A stretch of 64,000 bases of DNA from Aquitalea aquatilis (GCF_005155025.1 NZ_CP039731.1:3038001-3102000); one strand, 5' to 3'. Counted from the first letter of the stretch, positions 35,235 through 46,722 are shown. The notes: a model not told the origin generated them from the letters alone. Program-made: numbers and translations.

Positions 35235-37316
35235 TTAGCGCTTGTCCGCCTGAATGGCGGTGAGGGCAATGGTGTAGACAATGTCATCCACCAGCGCACC
35301 ACGCGACAGGTCATTTACCGGCTTGCGCAGGCCTTGCAGCATGGGGCCGACGCTGACCACGCCGGCCGAGCGCTGCACCGCTTTGTAGGTGGTGTTGCCA
35401 GTATTGAGGTCCGGGAATACAAACACGGTGGCACGGCCGGCCACGGTGCTGTCCGGGGCTTTTTGGCGGCCTACCGATTCCACACTGGCGGCGTCGTACT
35501 GCATCGGGCCGTCGATTTCCAGGCCAGGACGCTTTTCGCGGGCGATGCGGGTGGCTTCGCGCACTTTTTCCACGTCCGAACCGCTGCCGGAGCTACCGGT
35601 GGAGTAGGAAATCATCGCCACCCGCGGCGGAATGCCAAAGGCGGCGGCGGAGTCGGCGGACTGGATGGCGATATCGGCCAGGTCTTCTGCGGTCGGGTCC
35701 GGGTTGACTGCACAGTCGCCGTAGACCAGCACCTGTTCCGGCATCAGCATGAAGAACACGCTGGAAACCAGCTTGGCTTCCGGTGCGGTCTTGATCAGCT
35801 GCAGGGCAGGGCGAATGGTGTTGGCGGTGGTATGCACGGCACCGGATACCAGGCCGTCCACTTCGCCCAGCGCCAGCATCATGGTGCCCAGCACCACATT
35901 GTCTTCCAGTTGCTGCTCGGCCATCGGCGCGTTCAGGCCCTTGCCCTTGCGCAGTTCCACCATGGGCTGGATGTAGTTGCCGCGCACTTCGTTGGGATCG
36001 AGGATTTCAATCGAAGCCGGCAGGGTCACGCCCTGGGCTTCGGCGATCTGTTCGATCTCGATGCGGTTGCCGATCAGCACGCAATGGGCGATGCCCTTTT
36101 CCTGGCAGATGGCGGCTGCCTTGACGGTGCGCGGCTCATTGCCTTCCGGCAGCACAATGCGCTTGCCGGCACGGCGGGCCTTCTCCATCAACTGATAACG
36201 GAAGGCCGGCGGCGGCATGCGGTGTTCGCGCGGCGCGCCAACATTGCGCTTGAGCTTGTCGGCGTCCAGGTGTTCGGCCACGAAGTCGATGACCCGTTCC
36301 ATCCGTTCCAGATCGTCCGCCGGTACCTGGCGGCTCATATTGCTGAGGAAACTGGCGGTTTCAAAGGTGTTGTGGGTGGTGGTCATCACCGGCAGGCCGC
36401 TGGTAAAGGCCTGATGGCACAGTTGCTGGATGCGCGGGTCGGGCAGCGAGTCGCAGGTCAGCAGCAGGCCGGCCAGCGGTACGCCGTTCATGGCGGCCAT
36501 GGACGTGCCCAGTACGATGTCTTCACGATCACCGGCAGTGACAATGAGGGCACCGGGCTTGAGCAGATGAACCACATTGGGCACGGTGCGGGCGGTCACT
36601 GCCATGCTGCGCACGCGACGGCGGCTGATCTGGCCGGCGTGCAGTACCCGTGCCTGCAGATAGTGAGCCACGTCCAGCGTGCGCGGGGCCAGTAGCTCCG
36701 GTTCGCTGGGAATGGCACCAATCATGGTCAGGCGGTTTTTCTGCAGCAGGTTGCCGGCTTCCAGGATTTCCATCGCCAGTTGCTGGGCATTCTGTTCCTT
36801 GGGCAGACGGTTCAGGATGTAGCCAGCGACATGGCCGGGCTGGGCACCGAAAGCCTGCAGGCTCAGTTCCAGCTGCTCGGCGATCTCGTGGCTGGCCAGT
36901 TTGTCGGCGGCGGTCACCAGAATGGTTTGCGCTTGCAGGTTTCGGGCGATCTTGGTGTTGAGGAAGGTGGAGAACACCTGCTTCTGATCAGGGACCAGAC
37001 CTTCCACAATCATCAGGTCAACGTTGTGCGAGGCCTGCTGATACAGCGACACCACTTCTTCCATCAACTGGTCGATTTCACCCTGTGCCAGCAGGTGCTC
37101 CACCCGCTCCATCGGCAAGGGTTCCGGCGGATTCAGGTGGCAGATGGCGCGGGCAAAGTGGGTGGAGCGTTCCGGCGAGCTGCTGTCGGCACCCTGGGCA
37201 ATGGGTTTGACAAACCCCACGCGCAAGCCGGATTGCTCCAGTGCGCGAATCATGCCCAGTGCCACCGAAGTCAAGCCGGCATCAAAGCCGGTCGGGGCCA
37301 GAAAAAAAGTATGCAT
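35235..37316 (-). CDS. pta: Phosphate acetyltransferase
   Basis: 693 residues, long three-domain form as in E. coli (714). The N-terminal P-loop-like regulatory domain begins FFLAPTGFDAGLTSVALGMI, a DRTGG domain follows (GALIVTAGDREDIVLGTSMA), and the catalytic PTA_PTB domain occupies the last ~330 residues (KRIVLPEGNEPRTVKAAA, AHCVLIGN, ISYSTGSSGSGSDVEKV, FVFPDLNTGNTTYKAVQRSA). Converts acetyl-CoA and phosphate to acetyl phosphate. It is 26 bases downstream of ackA, so the two form an operon. Confidence 0.97.
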   Translation of the reverse strand: MHTFFLAPTGFDAGLTSVALGMIRALEQSGLRVGFVKPIAQGADSSSPERSTHFARAICHLNPPEPLPMERVEHLLAQGEIDQLMEEVVSLYQQASHNVDLMIVEGLVPDQKQVFSTFLNTKIARNLQAQTILVTAADKLASHEIAEQLELSLQAFGAQPGHVAGYILNRLPKEQNAQQLAMEILEAGNLLQKNRLTMIGAIPSEPELLAPRTLDVAHYLQARVLHAGQISRRRVRSMAVTARTVPNVVHLLKPGALIVTAGDREDIVLGTSMAAMNGVPLAGLLLTCDSLPDPRIQQLCHQAFTSGLPVMTTTHNTFETASFLSNMSRQVPADDLERMERVIDFVAEHLDADKLKRNVGAPREHRMPPPAFRYQLMEKARRAGKRIVLPEGNEPRTVKAAAICQEKGIAHCVLIGNRIEIEQIAEAQGVTLPASIEILDPNEVRGNYIQPMVELRKGKGLNAPMAEQQLEDNVVLGTMMLALGEVDGLVSGAVHTTANTIRPALQLIKTAPEAKLVSSVFFMLMPEQVLVYGDCAVNPDPTAEDLADIAIQSADSAAAFGIPPRVAMISYSTGSSGSGSDVEKVREATRIAREKRPGLEIDGPMQYDAASVESVGRQKAPDSTVAGRATVFVFPDLNTGNTTYKAVQRSAGVVSVGPMLQGLRKPVNDLSRGALVDDIVYTIALTAIQADKR

Positions 37317-37342
37317 GCTTGGACTCTTTCCTTAGCGCTGCC

Positions 37343-38536
37343 TCAGACCGACAGGCCGGCCAGCAGGGCGGTGTCGAGGGCAATCATCAGTTCTTCGTCG
37401 GTATTGATCACCAGTGCCGGCACGGAGTCGGCAGTGGTGATGCGGCCAGCCTTGCCGCGGATGCATTGTTCGTTGGCGGCTTCGTCCAGCTTGAGGCCCA
37501 GAAAGCCCAGTTGCTTGATCACCCGTGCGCGCAGGTAGGACGAATTTTCGCCGATGCCGCCGGTGAACAGCACACCATCCAGCCGGCCCAGTGCCACGGT
37601 CAGGGCGGCAATATGCTTGGCCAGGCGGTAGCTGAAAATGTCCAGTGCCAGAATCGCTTCCGGCTGGCCGGCCATGGCGGCGTCTTCCAGTTCGCGGCAG
37701 TCGCTGGACTGCTCGGACAGGCCCAGCAGGCCGGATTTCTTGTTCAGCAGATCGGTCACGCCGTTGACATCCAGGCCCAGCTCGGAAGCCAGGTAGCCGA
37801 AAATGCCCGGGTCGATATCGCCGGAGCGCGTGCCCATGACCAGGCCTTCCAGCGGGGTCAGGCCCATGGTGGTGTCCACGCTGTGGCCGCCCTTGATGGC
37901 GGCGGCAGACGCGCCATTGCCCAGGTGGGCGCAGACAAAGGCGGTTTCTTCCAGTGGCTTGTCCAGCAAGCGCGCGGCTTCGCCAGTAACAAAGCGGTAG
38001 CTGGTGCCGTGGAAGCCATAGCGGCGCACGCCGTGCTCGCGGTACAGCTGCATCGGCACGGCATACAGATAGGCCTGCTGCGGCATGCTCTGATGGAAGG
38101 CGGTATCAAATACGGCCACCTGCGGCAGTCCGGGGAATTGCTGCATGCTGGTATGAATGCCCAGCAGGTGTGCCGGATTGTGCAGCGGGGCCAGTTTGGC
38201 GCATTTCTCGATTTCGGCAATGACGGTGCCATCAATGACTGCGGAGGCTTTGAAGTGTTCGCCGCCATGGACCACGCGATGGCCTACGGCCTTGACGCTG
38301 TCCAGCAAGTCCAGCTCGCGCAGACGGCCGATGATGGCGTGCATGGCGGCGGAGTGATTGGCTTCTGCCAGCGGCAGGCTGTCTTTCTGGCCTGCATGCT
38401 TGAAGCTGATCTGGCCTTGCTCCAGGCCCAGTTTTTCAGCCAGACCAGTCAGGATGACCTGCTTGCTGGCGGTATCGATCAGAGCGAATTTCAGCGAGGA
38501 GCTGCCGCAGTTAATAACGAGAATGCTTGATTTCAT
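37343..38536 (-). CDS. ackA: Acetate kinase
   Basis: 397 residues from ATG 38536 (MKSSILVINCGSSSLKFALI), the canonical acetokinase N terminus; a longer frame upstream is not conserved. Signature ASKACS-like is absent, but HRVVHGGEHF, FDTAFHQSMP, RYGFHGTSYRFVT and AHLGNGASAAA are all present (catalytic His/Arg region). It makes acetate and ATP from acetyl phosphate. First gene of ackA-pta; the ~690-base region upstream should hold the promoter. Confidence 0.97.
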   Translation of the reverse strand: MKSSILVINCGSSSLKFALIDTASKQVILTGLAEKLGLEQGQISFKHAGQKDSLPLAEANHSAAMHAIIGRLRELDLLDSVKAVGHRVVHGGEHFKASAVIDGTVIAEIEKCAKLAPLHNPAHLLGIHTSMQQFPGLPQVAVFDTAFHQSMPQQAYLYAVPMQLYREHGVRRYGFHGTSYRFVTGEAARLLDKPLEETAFVCAHLGNGASAAAIKGGHSVDTTMGLTPLEGLVMGTRSGDIDPGIFGYLASELGLDVNGVTDLLNKKSGLLGLSEQSSDCRELEDAAMAGQPEAILALDIFSYRLAKHIAALTVALGRLDGVLFTGGIGENSSYLRARVIKQLGFLGLKLDEAANEQCIRGKAGRITTADSVPALVINTDEELMIALDTALLAGLSV

Positions 38537-39225
38537 AGGCGCTGGAAGTAGTAAATGGCTAAAAAGGGGTCCGTTGGGAAAATAACTGTCGCCAGCCGGC
38601 ATGTCGGCCATATTAGGATTATGACTGTGGCAGCAAGATGACGGTGCGGAGCAGTTGACGGGCTCCTCTTCTCTTTCCTTTGGTCGGTGTTAACCGGGCG
38701 GCGATTATCCAGTGCGGCCGCGCATGCTGCAATGCGGGATTTACCTCGCTTGCGCAGCGCTGCGATTGCCTGCATTGCCGCAGGGACAAGCCTTGGCGGT
38801 GTGTCAGGCAGTGCTGGCGGCGGCGGTGATGCGAGTGCATGCACGGTGACTGCCAGCTTCGCCCCTTGTACTGACTTGGGGGCCAGCCGCAAGGGCAGCG
38901 GATATGCCCGGGCAGTATAACATATGGATCATCAGCTGCTAATGTTGCTGCGCACAATTTGAGCTAACACAATGATTCCTATGAAGGTGCGGGATGAAAA
39001 TGTCCTGAATTTTGCAAAACCCCATTTTGTAGTGGCAATGTTTCAGTCTGCCCCCGCTTTGTTGTGCTAAAAATTGCTTGCCCCCCCTTGCGGGGCCGGG
39101 CATAATCCCGCCCTCGCAAAGCACAGGCTTGGCCTTTGTTTTAATTCATTGTTTTGATGGTTCCGTAAACTCGTTTAGCGAGATTCGGCTGGTCTTATAT
39201 CTTCTACCACGGAGGTGTGGGAATA
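38537..39225. other. 689-base intergenic region between ackA and the Rieske gene
   Basis: No supported protein gene. It must carry the divergent promoters of ackA (minus) and of the Rieske oxygenase (plus). The 39087-39118 stretch can form an imperfect hairpin (TTGCGGGG with CCC-T-CGCAA). The part after 38900 is AT-richer than the rest. I could not identify an operator with confidence; open frames here lack ribosome sites. A small RNA cannot be excluded. Confidence 0.45.
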
Positions 39226-40335
39226 ATGTCTGATCTGGCTTCTTCGCAGATGCTACAGGCGTCTGCTGCTCAGCTGCCTATCTATACTTATTTTGATCCC
39301 GCTCACTACGAGCTGGAGCAAAAACAACTGTTTGCCAATGCTCCGCTGTATTACGGCCACGAGCTGATGGTGCCCAATGACGGGGACTACCATACGCTTG
39401 ACTGGCTGGGCCATGGCAAGATGCTCAAGAATGTGGGCGGTGAAATCAAGCTGATTTCCAACGTCTGCCGGCACCGTCAGGCCCTGATCTATCAGGGGCG
39501 CGGCAATGGCAACCACATGGTGTGCAATCTGCATGGCTGGACTTACGACGCCGAAGGCAAGCTGCTGGGCGCGCCGCATTTCCCGCAAACACCCTGTCTC
39601 AATCTGAATCAGACGCAGCTGACGCGCTGGAACGGCCTGCTGTTTGATGCCGGCCGCGACATTGCTGCCGATCTGGCACAGCTGGGTGTGGCGAAGCATC
39701 TGGATTTTTCCGAGTTCGCTTTCCATTCGACGCAAACCACCGAATACGACTTCAACTGGAAAACCTTTATTGAAGTCTATTCCGAGGATTACCACGTCGA
39801 TCCCTTCCATCCGGGGCTGGGCAATTTTGTTGATTGCGCCGAACTGAAATGGGAGTGGGGCGCGCAATACCATGTGCAGACGGTTGGCGTGAAAAACCAG
39901 CTGGCCCGTTCTGGTTCGCGCGTCTACGGCAAGTGGCACGAAGAAGTGCGTCGCCGCTTTGCCGACCAGCAACCGGAGTTCGGTGCCATCTGGCTGACCT
40001 ACTACCCCAACATCATGGTGGAGTGGTACCCGCATGTGCTGGTGGTGAGCGTGGTCATTCCGCGCGGCCCGGAACAGTGCACCGTCATCACCGAGTTCTA
40101 CTACCCGGAAGACGTGGTGTATTTCGAGCCGGAATTCGTCGAGGCCGAGCAGGCCGCTTACTTCGAAACCGCCAAGGAAGACGACGAAATCTGCTACCGC
40201 ATGCACCTGGGGCGTCGTGCCTTGTGGTTGCGTGGCGAGAGCGAGGTGGGGCCGTATCAATACCCCACCGAAGAAGGCATGCAGCACTTCCACGAGTTCT
40301 ATCGCCGCATGATGGGCGATGCCATGGCTGGCTAA
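39226..40335 (+). CDS. Rieske non-heme iron oxygenase, alpha-subunit type
   Basis: 369 residues from ATG 39226, 10 bases after GGAGG; a GTG at 39217 is too close to that site. The N-terminal Rieske domain binds a 2Fe-2S cluster through NVCRHRQ and CNLHGWTYD (C-x-H ... C-x2-H). The C-terminal catalytic domain has EDYHVDPFHPG, giving the two His of the mononuclear iron site, and the bridging acidic residue in the YSEDYH stretch. Family members hydroxylate or demethylate aromatic or quaternary ammonium substrates. No reductase or ferredoxin gene is adjacent, so electrons must come from elsewhere. Substrate unknown. A terminator follows. Confidence 0.9.
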   Translation: MSDLASSQMLQASAAQLPIYTYFDPAHYELEQKQLFANAPLYYGHELMVPNDGDYHTLDWLGHGKMLKNVGGEIKLISNVCRHRQALIYQGRGNGNHMVCNLHGWTYDAEGKLLGAPHFPQTPCLNLNQTQLTRWNGLLFDAGRDIAADLAQLGVAKHLDFSEFAFHSTQTTEYDFNWKTFIEVYSEDYHVDPFHPGLGNFVDCAELKWEWGAQYHVQTVGVKNQLARSGSRVYGKWHEEVRRRFADQQPEFGAIWLTYYPNIMVEWYPHVLVVSVVIPRGPEQCTVITEFYYPEDVVYFEPEFVEAEQAAYFETAKEDDEICYRMHLGRRALWLRGESEVGPYQYPTEEGMQHFHEFYRRMMGDAMAG

Positions 40336-40361
40336 GCCTGGCATTTCAGTGCAGAATGGCA

Positions 40362-40386
40362 AAGGCGCGGGTTTCCGCGCCTTTTT
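40362..40386 (+). terminator. Terminator of the Rieske oxygenase gene
   Basis: AAGGCGCGG (40362-40370), 4-base loop, CCGCGCCTT (40375-40383), then TTTCTTT. It ends about 11 bases before the next gene's start. Confidence 0.9.
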
Positions 40387-40396
40387 CTTTGTCTTG

Positions 40397-40930
40397 ATGA
40401 CAATGTACTGGCAAAAAAACATTCTCCTATTAGGGCTGTGCCTGCTGGCAAGCCCGCTGCTGGCAGCCGGTTTTGTCGACCCGGCCAGCAAGATCAGTTT
40501 CACCCTGCCTGCCGGCTGGAAAGTGCGCAGCGTGGTGCAGGAGGGCGTGCGTGTGATCAAGGTGGTGCCACCCAAGGCGGATCAACGTGAGCGCGCGGCC
40601 ATCGAAGTCACCCTGCAAGAGCGCAAGGCCGCCAAGGCGGATGCACCTGAGCGGTTGCAGCGCCGCTTCCGCCAGGCCGAGGGCGACCGCGAAGCGGCGG
40701 TCTATACCCGCTTGAATCCGCATAATGGCCGGCTGGTCACCGAATATCGCGAAGGCCGCTTCGTCTCTGGCCGTTTATGGATCGTGCGGCACAATCTGCA
40801 GGTCTTCCTGCCAACGCCGGGCAAGCGGCTGCTGGTGGCGCGTTGTGCCGCCAATGCTTCTGAATTCAAAACCTATCGCCGGCAGCTGGAAACCATCTGT
40901 CTGTCGGCCACTTCCTTGCACAAGCCATGA
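40397..40930 (+). CDS. Small exported protein of unknown function
   Basis: 177 residues from ATG 40397 (another ATG at 40403 is equally possible; neither has a clear ribosome site). A signal peptide is evident (KNILLLGLCLLASPLLAA, cut after about residue 25). The mature protein has a beta-rich pattern (FVDPASKISFTLPAGWKVRS, RLVTEYREGRFVSGRLWIVR) with two Cys (in RCAANAS and ETICLSA) that could form a disulfide. I do not recognise a family. It lies directly after the Rieske gene's terminator and 39 bases before the EamA transporter; its own promoter is not evident. A periplasmic location is inferred. Confidence 0.75.
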   Translation: MTMYWQKNILLLGLCLLASPLLAAGFVDPASKISFTLPAGWKVRSVVQEGVRVIKVVPPKADQRERAAIEVTLQERKAAKADAPERLQRRFRQAEGDREAAVYTRLNPHNGRLVTEYREGRFVSGRLWIVRHNLQVFLPTPGKRLLVARCAANASEFKTYRRQLETICLSATSLHKP

Positions 40931-40969
40931 TGTTCTGCTGCCCTGTTTACCTTGCTGCCGGAGCGCCTG

Positions 40970-41839
40970 ATGCCGACTGATCTGCTGTCGCGGCTGCGGC
41001 GCGGCCAGCTGGGTGCTGGCTGGATGGTGATTGCCGCCGCCTTTTTTGCCTTGATGGGGGTGTTCGTCAAGGCCGGTGCGCAGCACTTCAATTCCATCGA
41101 GCTGCTGTTCTGGCGCACCTTGATCGGCACGCTCATTCTGGGCCTGGGCATTCGCCTGCGCGGGTTGTCCTTGTCCACCCCGCATTGGCTGGGGCATATC
41201 AAGCGCAGCTTTGTCGGTTATCTGTCGATGTCGGCACTGTTTTATGCGCTGACGCATCTGCCGCTGTCCACGGCGGTTACGCTCAACTACACCTCCTCGC
41301 TGTTTTTCTCGCTGATTTGCGTGGTCAAGCTCAAGGACAAGCTGTCGCGCCCCGCCGCACTGGCGCTGGGGCTGGGCTTTCTCGGCATTGTGCTGTTGCT
41401 GCGGCCCACTTTCAGTTCCGAGCAGTGGCTGGCTGGCGTAATCGGCTTGCTGTCGGGTGTCAGTGCCGGTTTTGCCGTGTTTCAGGTGCGCGAGCTGGGG
41501 CAGATGGGCGAGCCATCCTGGCGGGTGGTGTTCTGGTTCTTTGCCATTGCCAGCCTGTTTGGTGCGGTCTGGCTGGGCTTGGGGCCGGGTTTTTCGCCGA
41601 TTCGTCCGGATAATGTCGGTGCGCTACTGGGGGTGGGGGTGTGCGGCATGCTGGGGCAACTGGCCATGACGCTGGCGTACAAGGTTGGGCGCAAATATCT
41701 GGTGGCCAGTTTTGCCTATCTCACCGTGGTGTTTTCCGCATTGCTGGGCGTGCTGTTGTGGGGCGATGCACTAGGTGCCGATGCCCTGCTGGGGATGGGG
41801 CTGATTGTTGTCGCCGGTTTGCTGGCCGCCTTGCGCTGA
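40970..41839 (+). CDS. EamA/DMT-family membrane transporter
   Basis: 289 residues from ATG 40970 (GGAG six bases upstream; a TTG at 40952 is less likely). About ten hydrophobic segments in two repeated EamA halves: GWMVIAAAFFALMGVFVKAG at the start of the first, WLAGVIGLLSGVSAGFAVFQ at the start of the second, LPLSTAVTLNYTSSLFFSLI and VVFSALLGVLLWGDALGADA in conserved places. The drug/metabolite superfamily exports or imports small molecules, often amino acids or nucleotide-like metabolites; the substrate is not readable here. Close to the preceding small exported-protein gene, so probably co-transcribed with it. Confidence 0.9.
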   Translation: MPTDLLSRLRRGQLGAGWMVIAAAFFALMGVFVKAGAQHFNSIELLFWRTLIGTLILGLGIRLRGLSLSTPHWLGHIKRSFVGYLSMSALFYALTHLPLSTAVTLNYTSSLFFSLICVVKLKDKLSRPAALALGLGFLGIVLLLRPTFSSEQWLAGVIGLLSGVSAGFAVFQVRELGQMGEPSWRVVFWFFAIASLFGAVWLGLGPGFSPIRPDNVGALLGVGVCGMLGQLAMTLAYKVGRKYLVASFAYLTVVFSALLGVLLWGDALGADALLGMGLIVVAGLLAALR

Positions 41840-41980
41840 ATTGCAGAAAATATGCCGCCGGCCTTGATGGTTGTCAGCAGAATGTGATCTGACAGGCGCT
41901 AGAATACAGACATGGGCTTGATGCGTAGGCATCATGGCCTCAACAATAACAGGCAGGACTCACACTTTAGGAGATGCAGC

Positions 41981-42337
41981 ATGATTTCTATCCGCGAACA
42001 GGATTATGGTCTGGATGTGGCGCTGTTCAATGAATTCTCGCTGGCGGATTTCAAGCTGTTCGAGGATGCCTTGGTCAAGCGCGTGGCCGAGCAGGGCAAG
42101 CCGGATGTCTTGCTGGATTTGTCCGAATTGGTGGACTTCACTCTGGACATGGCGATGGAAGAGGTGAAGTTTGTCCGTGCCCACGAGCAGGACTTCGGCC
42201 GCATCGCACTGGTGGTGAGTGATGTGTGGATCAAGCTGGCGGCGCATATTGCCGGCCTGCTGTCACACAATCATCTGGAGTATTTTGACACGGTGGAAGA
42301 GGCGCAGGCCTGGCTGGCGCGACCGGTTGCCGCTTGA
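41981..42337 (+). CDS. STAS/SpoIIAA-like protein
   Basis: 118 residues from ATG 41981, with AGGAG upstream. Pattern of the SpoIIAA-like (STAS/SEC14) family: a beta strand LDVALFNEFSLADFKLFEDA, DVLLDLSELVDFTLDMAMEE, then GRIALVVSDVWIKLAAHIAG and YFDTVEEAQAWL. The family is common in proteobacteria, small and cytoplasmic; a few members bind hydrophobic ligands but no role is settled. There is no phosphorylatable Ser in the canonical SpoIIAA place. Single gene, 60 bases before tex. Confidence 0.82.
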   Translation: MISIREQDYGLDVALFNEFSLADFKLFEDALVKRVAEQGKPDVLLDLSELVDFTLDMAMEEVKFVRAHEQDFGRIALVVSDVWIKLAAHIAGLLSHNHLEYFDTVEEAQAWLARPVAA

Positions 42338-42396
42338 TTTTGGAGCGAATGGCGGTAGAGTAGCGGTTTTTGTTCAACACGAAAGAATAAAAACCG

Positions 42397-44715
42397 ATGT
42401 TGAAGAGCATTGCCAGCCGTCTGGCGACTGAACTCGCCGTACGTGAAAACCAGGTGGCCGCCACGATCGAACTCATCGATGGTGGTGCCACCGTCCCCTT
42501 TATTGCCCGTTACCGCAAGGAAGTCACTGGCGGCCTGGATGATACCCAGCTGCGCACGCTGGCTGAGCGTCTGGTCTATCTGCGTGAACTGGACGAGCGG
42601 CGCAATACCATTCTTGCCAGCATTCGCGAGCAAGAAAAACTGACGCCGGAATTGACGGCCGCGCTGTATGCCGCCGATAACAAGACCGCGCTGGAAGACC
42701 TTTACCTTCCCTATAAGCCCAAGCGCCGTACCAAGGCACAAATCGCCCGCGAGGCCGGCTTGCAGCCATTGGCCGACAGTCTGCTGGCGGATCCCGCGCA
42801 GTCGCCGGAAGCGCTGGCGCTCACCTATCTCAATGTCGAGGCCGGCATCGGCGATGCTAAGGCTGCGCTGGATGGTGCCCGCGCCATCCTGATCGAGCAG
42901 TTTGCCGAAGACGGCGAGCTGCTGGGTCGTCTGCGCGAAAAGCTGTGGAGCGAGGCCGAGCTGGTTGCCCGCGTGGTGGCAGGCAAGGAGCAGGAGGGCG
43001 CCAAGTTCTCCGATTATTTCGATCATCGGGAAGCGCTGCGTGCTACGCCCTCGCATCGTGCACTGGCGCTGCTGCGTGGCCGCAACGAAGGCGTGCTTAG
43101 TGTGGCACTCAAATATCAGCCCGACGAAACCCCAATTACCGAGCGCTCCAGCTACGAATTGCTGATTGGCCAGCGCTTTGGTGTGCAGGACAAGGGCCGT
43201 GCGGCCGACAAGTGGCTGCTGGATGGAGTGCGGCTGTGCTGGCGCGCCAAGATTTTCCTGTCCTTGGAGCTGGAGCTGATGGGCCGGCTGAAAGACGCCG
43301 CTGATGGCGAGGCCATCAAGGTATTCGCCGACAATCTGCACGATCTGCTGCTGGCTGCGCCGGCGGGTCAGCGTGCCACGCTGGGGCTGGATCCTGGTCT
43401 GCGTACTGGGGTGAAGGTGGCGGTAGTGGACGGTACCGGCAAAGTGCTGGATACCACCGCCATCTACCCGCACGAACCGCGTCGTGAATGGGATAAATCC
43501 ATCGCCATTCTGGGCGCGCTGTGCACGCGCCATCACGTCGACCTGATTTCTATTGGCAATGGCACGGCCAGCCGCGAAACCGACAAGCTGGCACAAGACC
43601 TGATCAAGGCCTATCCGCAGCTGGGCATGACCAAGATCGTGGTGTCCGAGGCTGGCGCTTCGGTGTATTCCGCCTCCGAACTGGCGGCCAAGGAATTTCC
43701 CGACATGGATGTCAGCCTGCGTGGCGCGGTATCCATTGCCCGCCGCCTGCAAGACCCGCTGGCCGAACTGGTGAAGATCGACCCCAAATCCATCGGCGTC
43801 GGTCAGTATCAGCATGACGTCAATCAAAGCCAGTTGGCACGCGCGTTGGACGCCGTGGTGGAAGACTGTGTGAATGCCGTTGGTGTCGATGTCAATACGG
43901 CCTCGGTGCCGCTGCTGACCCGTATTTCCGGTCTCAACAGCACGCTAGCCAACAATATCGTAGCTTACCGCGACCAGAATGGTGCATTCAAAAATCGCAA
44001 ACAGTTGTTGAAAGTACCACGGCTGGGTGACAAGACCTTCGAGCAAGCTGCTGGTTTCCTGCGTATACAAGGCGGTGACAATCCGCTGGATGGCTCCTCG
44101 GTTCATCCGGAGGCCTACCCGGTGGTAGAGAAGATTGTTGCCAGGCTGGGGCGCGAGGTCAAAACGCTGCTGGGCGATTCCGTCACGCTGAAGGCGGTCA
44201 AGGCTACCGACTACACCGACGAGCGTTTTGGCCTGCCGACGGTAATGGACATCTTGAAGGAACTGGACAAGCCGGGTCGTGACCCGCGTCCGGAATTCAA
44301 GACCGCAACCTTCCAGGATGGCATCGAAGACATCAAGCACCTGCAGCCGGGTATGGTGTTGGAAGGTGTCGTCACCAATGTCGCCAATTTTGGTGCCTTT
44401 GTTGATATCGGTGTGCATCAGGATGGCCTGGTACATATTTCTGCCCTGTCGAGCAAATTCATCGACGACCCGCGCAAGGTGGTCAAGGCCGGTGATGTGG
44501 TCAAGGTCAAGGTGCTGGAAGTGGATGTGGCACGCAAGCGCATTGCCCTCACCATGCGACTGAACGACGAGATTGGTACAAGCAGTCGCAGTACGCGGCC
44601 GGAAGGTGGGCGTGGTTTCGCAGATCAGCGCAAGCCGCAATCATCCGCTCGCGGGGCGCCGCCGGCTGGTGAATCAGCAATGGCTGCTGCGTTTGCCAAG
44701 CTCAAGCAGCGCTGA
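42397..44715 (+). CDS. tex: RNA-binding transcription accessory protein Tex
   Basis: 772 residues, the full Tex length. N-terminal helical domain ([20 protein letters not shown]), YqgF/RNase-H-like domain ([20 protein letters not shown]), helix-hairpin-helix domain ([40 protein letters not shown]) and a C-terminal S1 domain ([30 protein letters not shown]). A nucleic-acid-binding protein thought to act in transcription and rRNA-related processes; in Bordetella it is needed for toxin expression. Terminator follows; the rRNA operon comes next. Confidence 0.97.
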   Translation: MLKSIASRLATELAVRENQVAATIELIDGGATVPFIARYRKEVTGGLDDTQLRTLAERLVYLRELDERRNTILASIREQEKLTPELTAALYAADNKTALEDLYLPYKPKRRTKAQIAREAGLQPLADSLLADPAQSPEALALTYLNVEAGIGDAKAALDGARAILIEQFAEDGELLGRLREKLWSEAELVARVVAGKEQEGAKFSDYFDHREALRATPSHRALALLRGRNEGVLSVALKYQPDETPITERSSYELLIGQRFGVQDKGRAADKWLLDGVRLCWRAKIFLSLELELMGRLKDAADGEAIKVFADNLHDLLLAAPAGQRATLGLDPGLRTGVKVAVVDGTGKVLDTTAIYPHEPRREWDKSIAILGALCTRHHVDLISIGNGTASRETDKLAQDLIKAYPQLGMTKIVVSEAGASVYSASELAAKEFPDMDVSLRGAVSIARRLQDPLAELVKIDPKSIGVGQYQHDVNQSQLARALDAVVEDCVNAVGVDVNTASVPLLTRISGLNSTLANNIVAYRDQNGAFKNRKQLLKVPRLGDKTFEQAAGFLRIQGGDNPLDGSSVHPEAYPVVEKIVARLGREVKTLLGDSVTLKAVKATDYTDERFGLPTVMDILKELDKPGRDPRPEFKTATFQDGIEDIKHLQPGMVLEGVVTNVANFGAFVDIGVHQDGLVHISALSSKFIDDPRKVVKAGDVVKVKVLEVDVARKRIALTMRLNDEIGTSSRSTRPEGGRGFADQRKPQSSARGAPPAGESAMAAAFAKLKQR

Positions 44716-44742
44716 AACATATATATAGCTAGTTGAGCAAGC

Positions 44743-44768
44743 AAAGCCCGGCATCAGCCGGGCTTTTT
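44743..44768 (+). terminator. Terminator of tex
   Basis: AAAGCCCGGC (44743-44752), loop ATCA, GCCGGGCTTT (44757-44766), then TT. It insulates tex from the rRNA operon. Confidence 0.93.
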
Positions 44769-44973
44769 GCTGCCGGTGTCGGTGTGGCGACCCCCTTTTT
44801 ACGCCAGCCAGCCCCACCCATCACGGCAAGTGCGAACGGGGATGTGCTTATTTTTGTGCGTACGCAGCAAGGCTGTAATAAAACCCCCATTGCATAAGCC
44901 TTTTTCCCTCAGTCACTTAGCCCGATGAGAGTCGATGTTTGGCCAGAATCTGCACTTTTCTTCGCACAAAGTG

Positions 44974-45002
44974 TTGACGAGGATAGGGTGCGGCGGTATA
45001 GT
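44974..45002 (+). promoter_or_regulatory. rRNA operon promoter
   Basis: TTGACG (44974-44979) and TATAGT (44997-45002) with an ideal 17-base spacer, ~180 bases before 16S. The following bases (TCGCCTCC) are GC-rich, the discriminator type linked with stringent control by ppGpp and DksA. No strong UP element could be called. Confidence 0.85.
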
Positions 45003-45056
45003 TCGCCTCCTCAGCAGACAACGCAGCGACGGAAACGAAACGCAGCGACCTGCACC

Positions 45057-45066
45057 GCTCTTTAAA
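45057..45066 (+). promoter_or_regulatory. boxA antitermination site, 16S leader
   Basis: GCTCTTTAAA, close to the E. coli rrn boxA (TGCTCTTTAACA), about 55 bases after the promoter in the 16S leader; binds NusB-S10 for antitermination. Confidence 0.8.
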
Positions 45067-45184
45067 AAACAGAATAACCGATAGGTGTGAGTACTTGGCG
45101 AAAGCCAAATACTTGCACTGCAAGAAGAAGAAGTACTTGTTTATTTCTTTGATCTTGCGTGCCAGAAAATTTGCTATGAGATTG

Positions 45185-46722
<1,538 letters not shown>

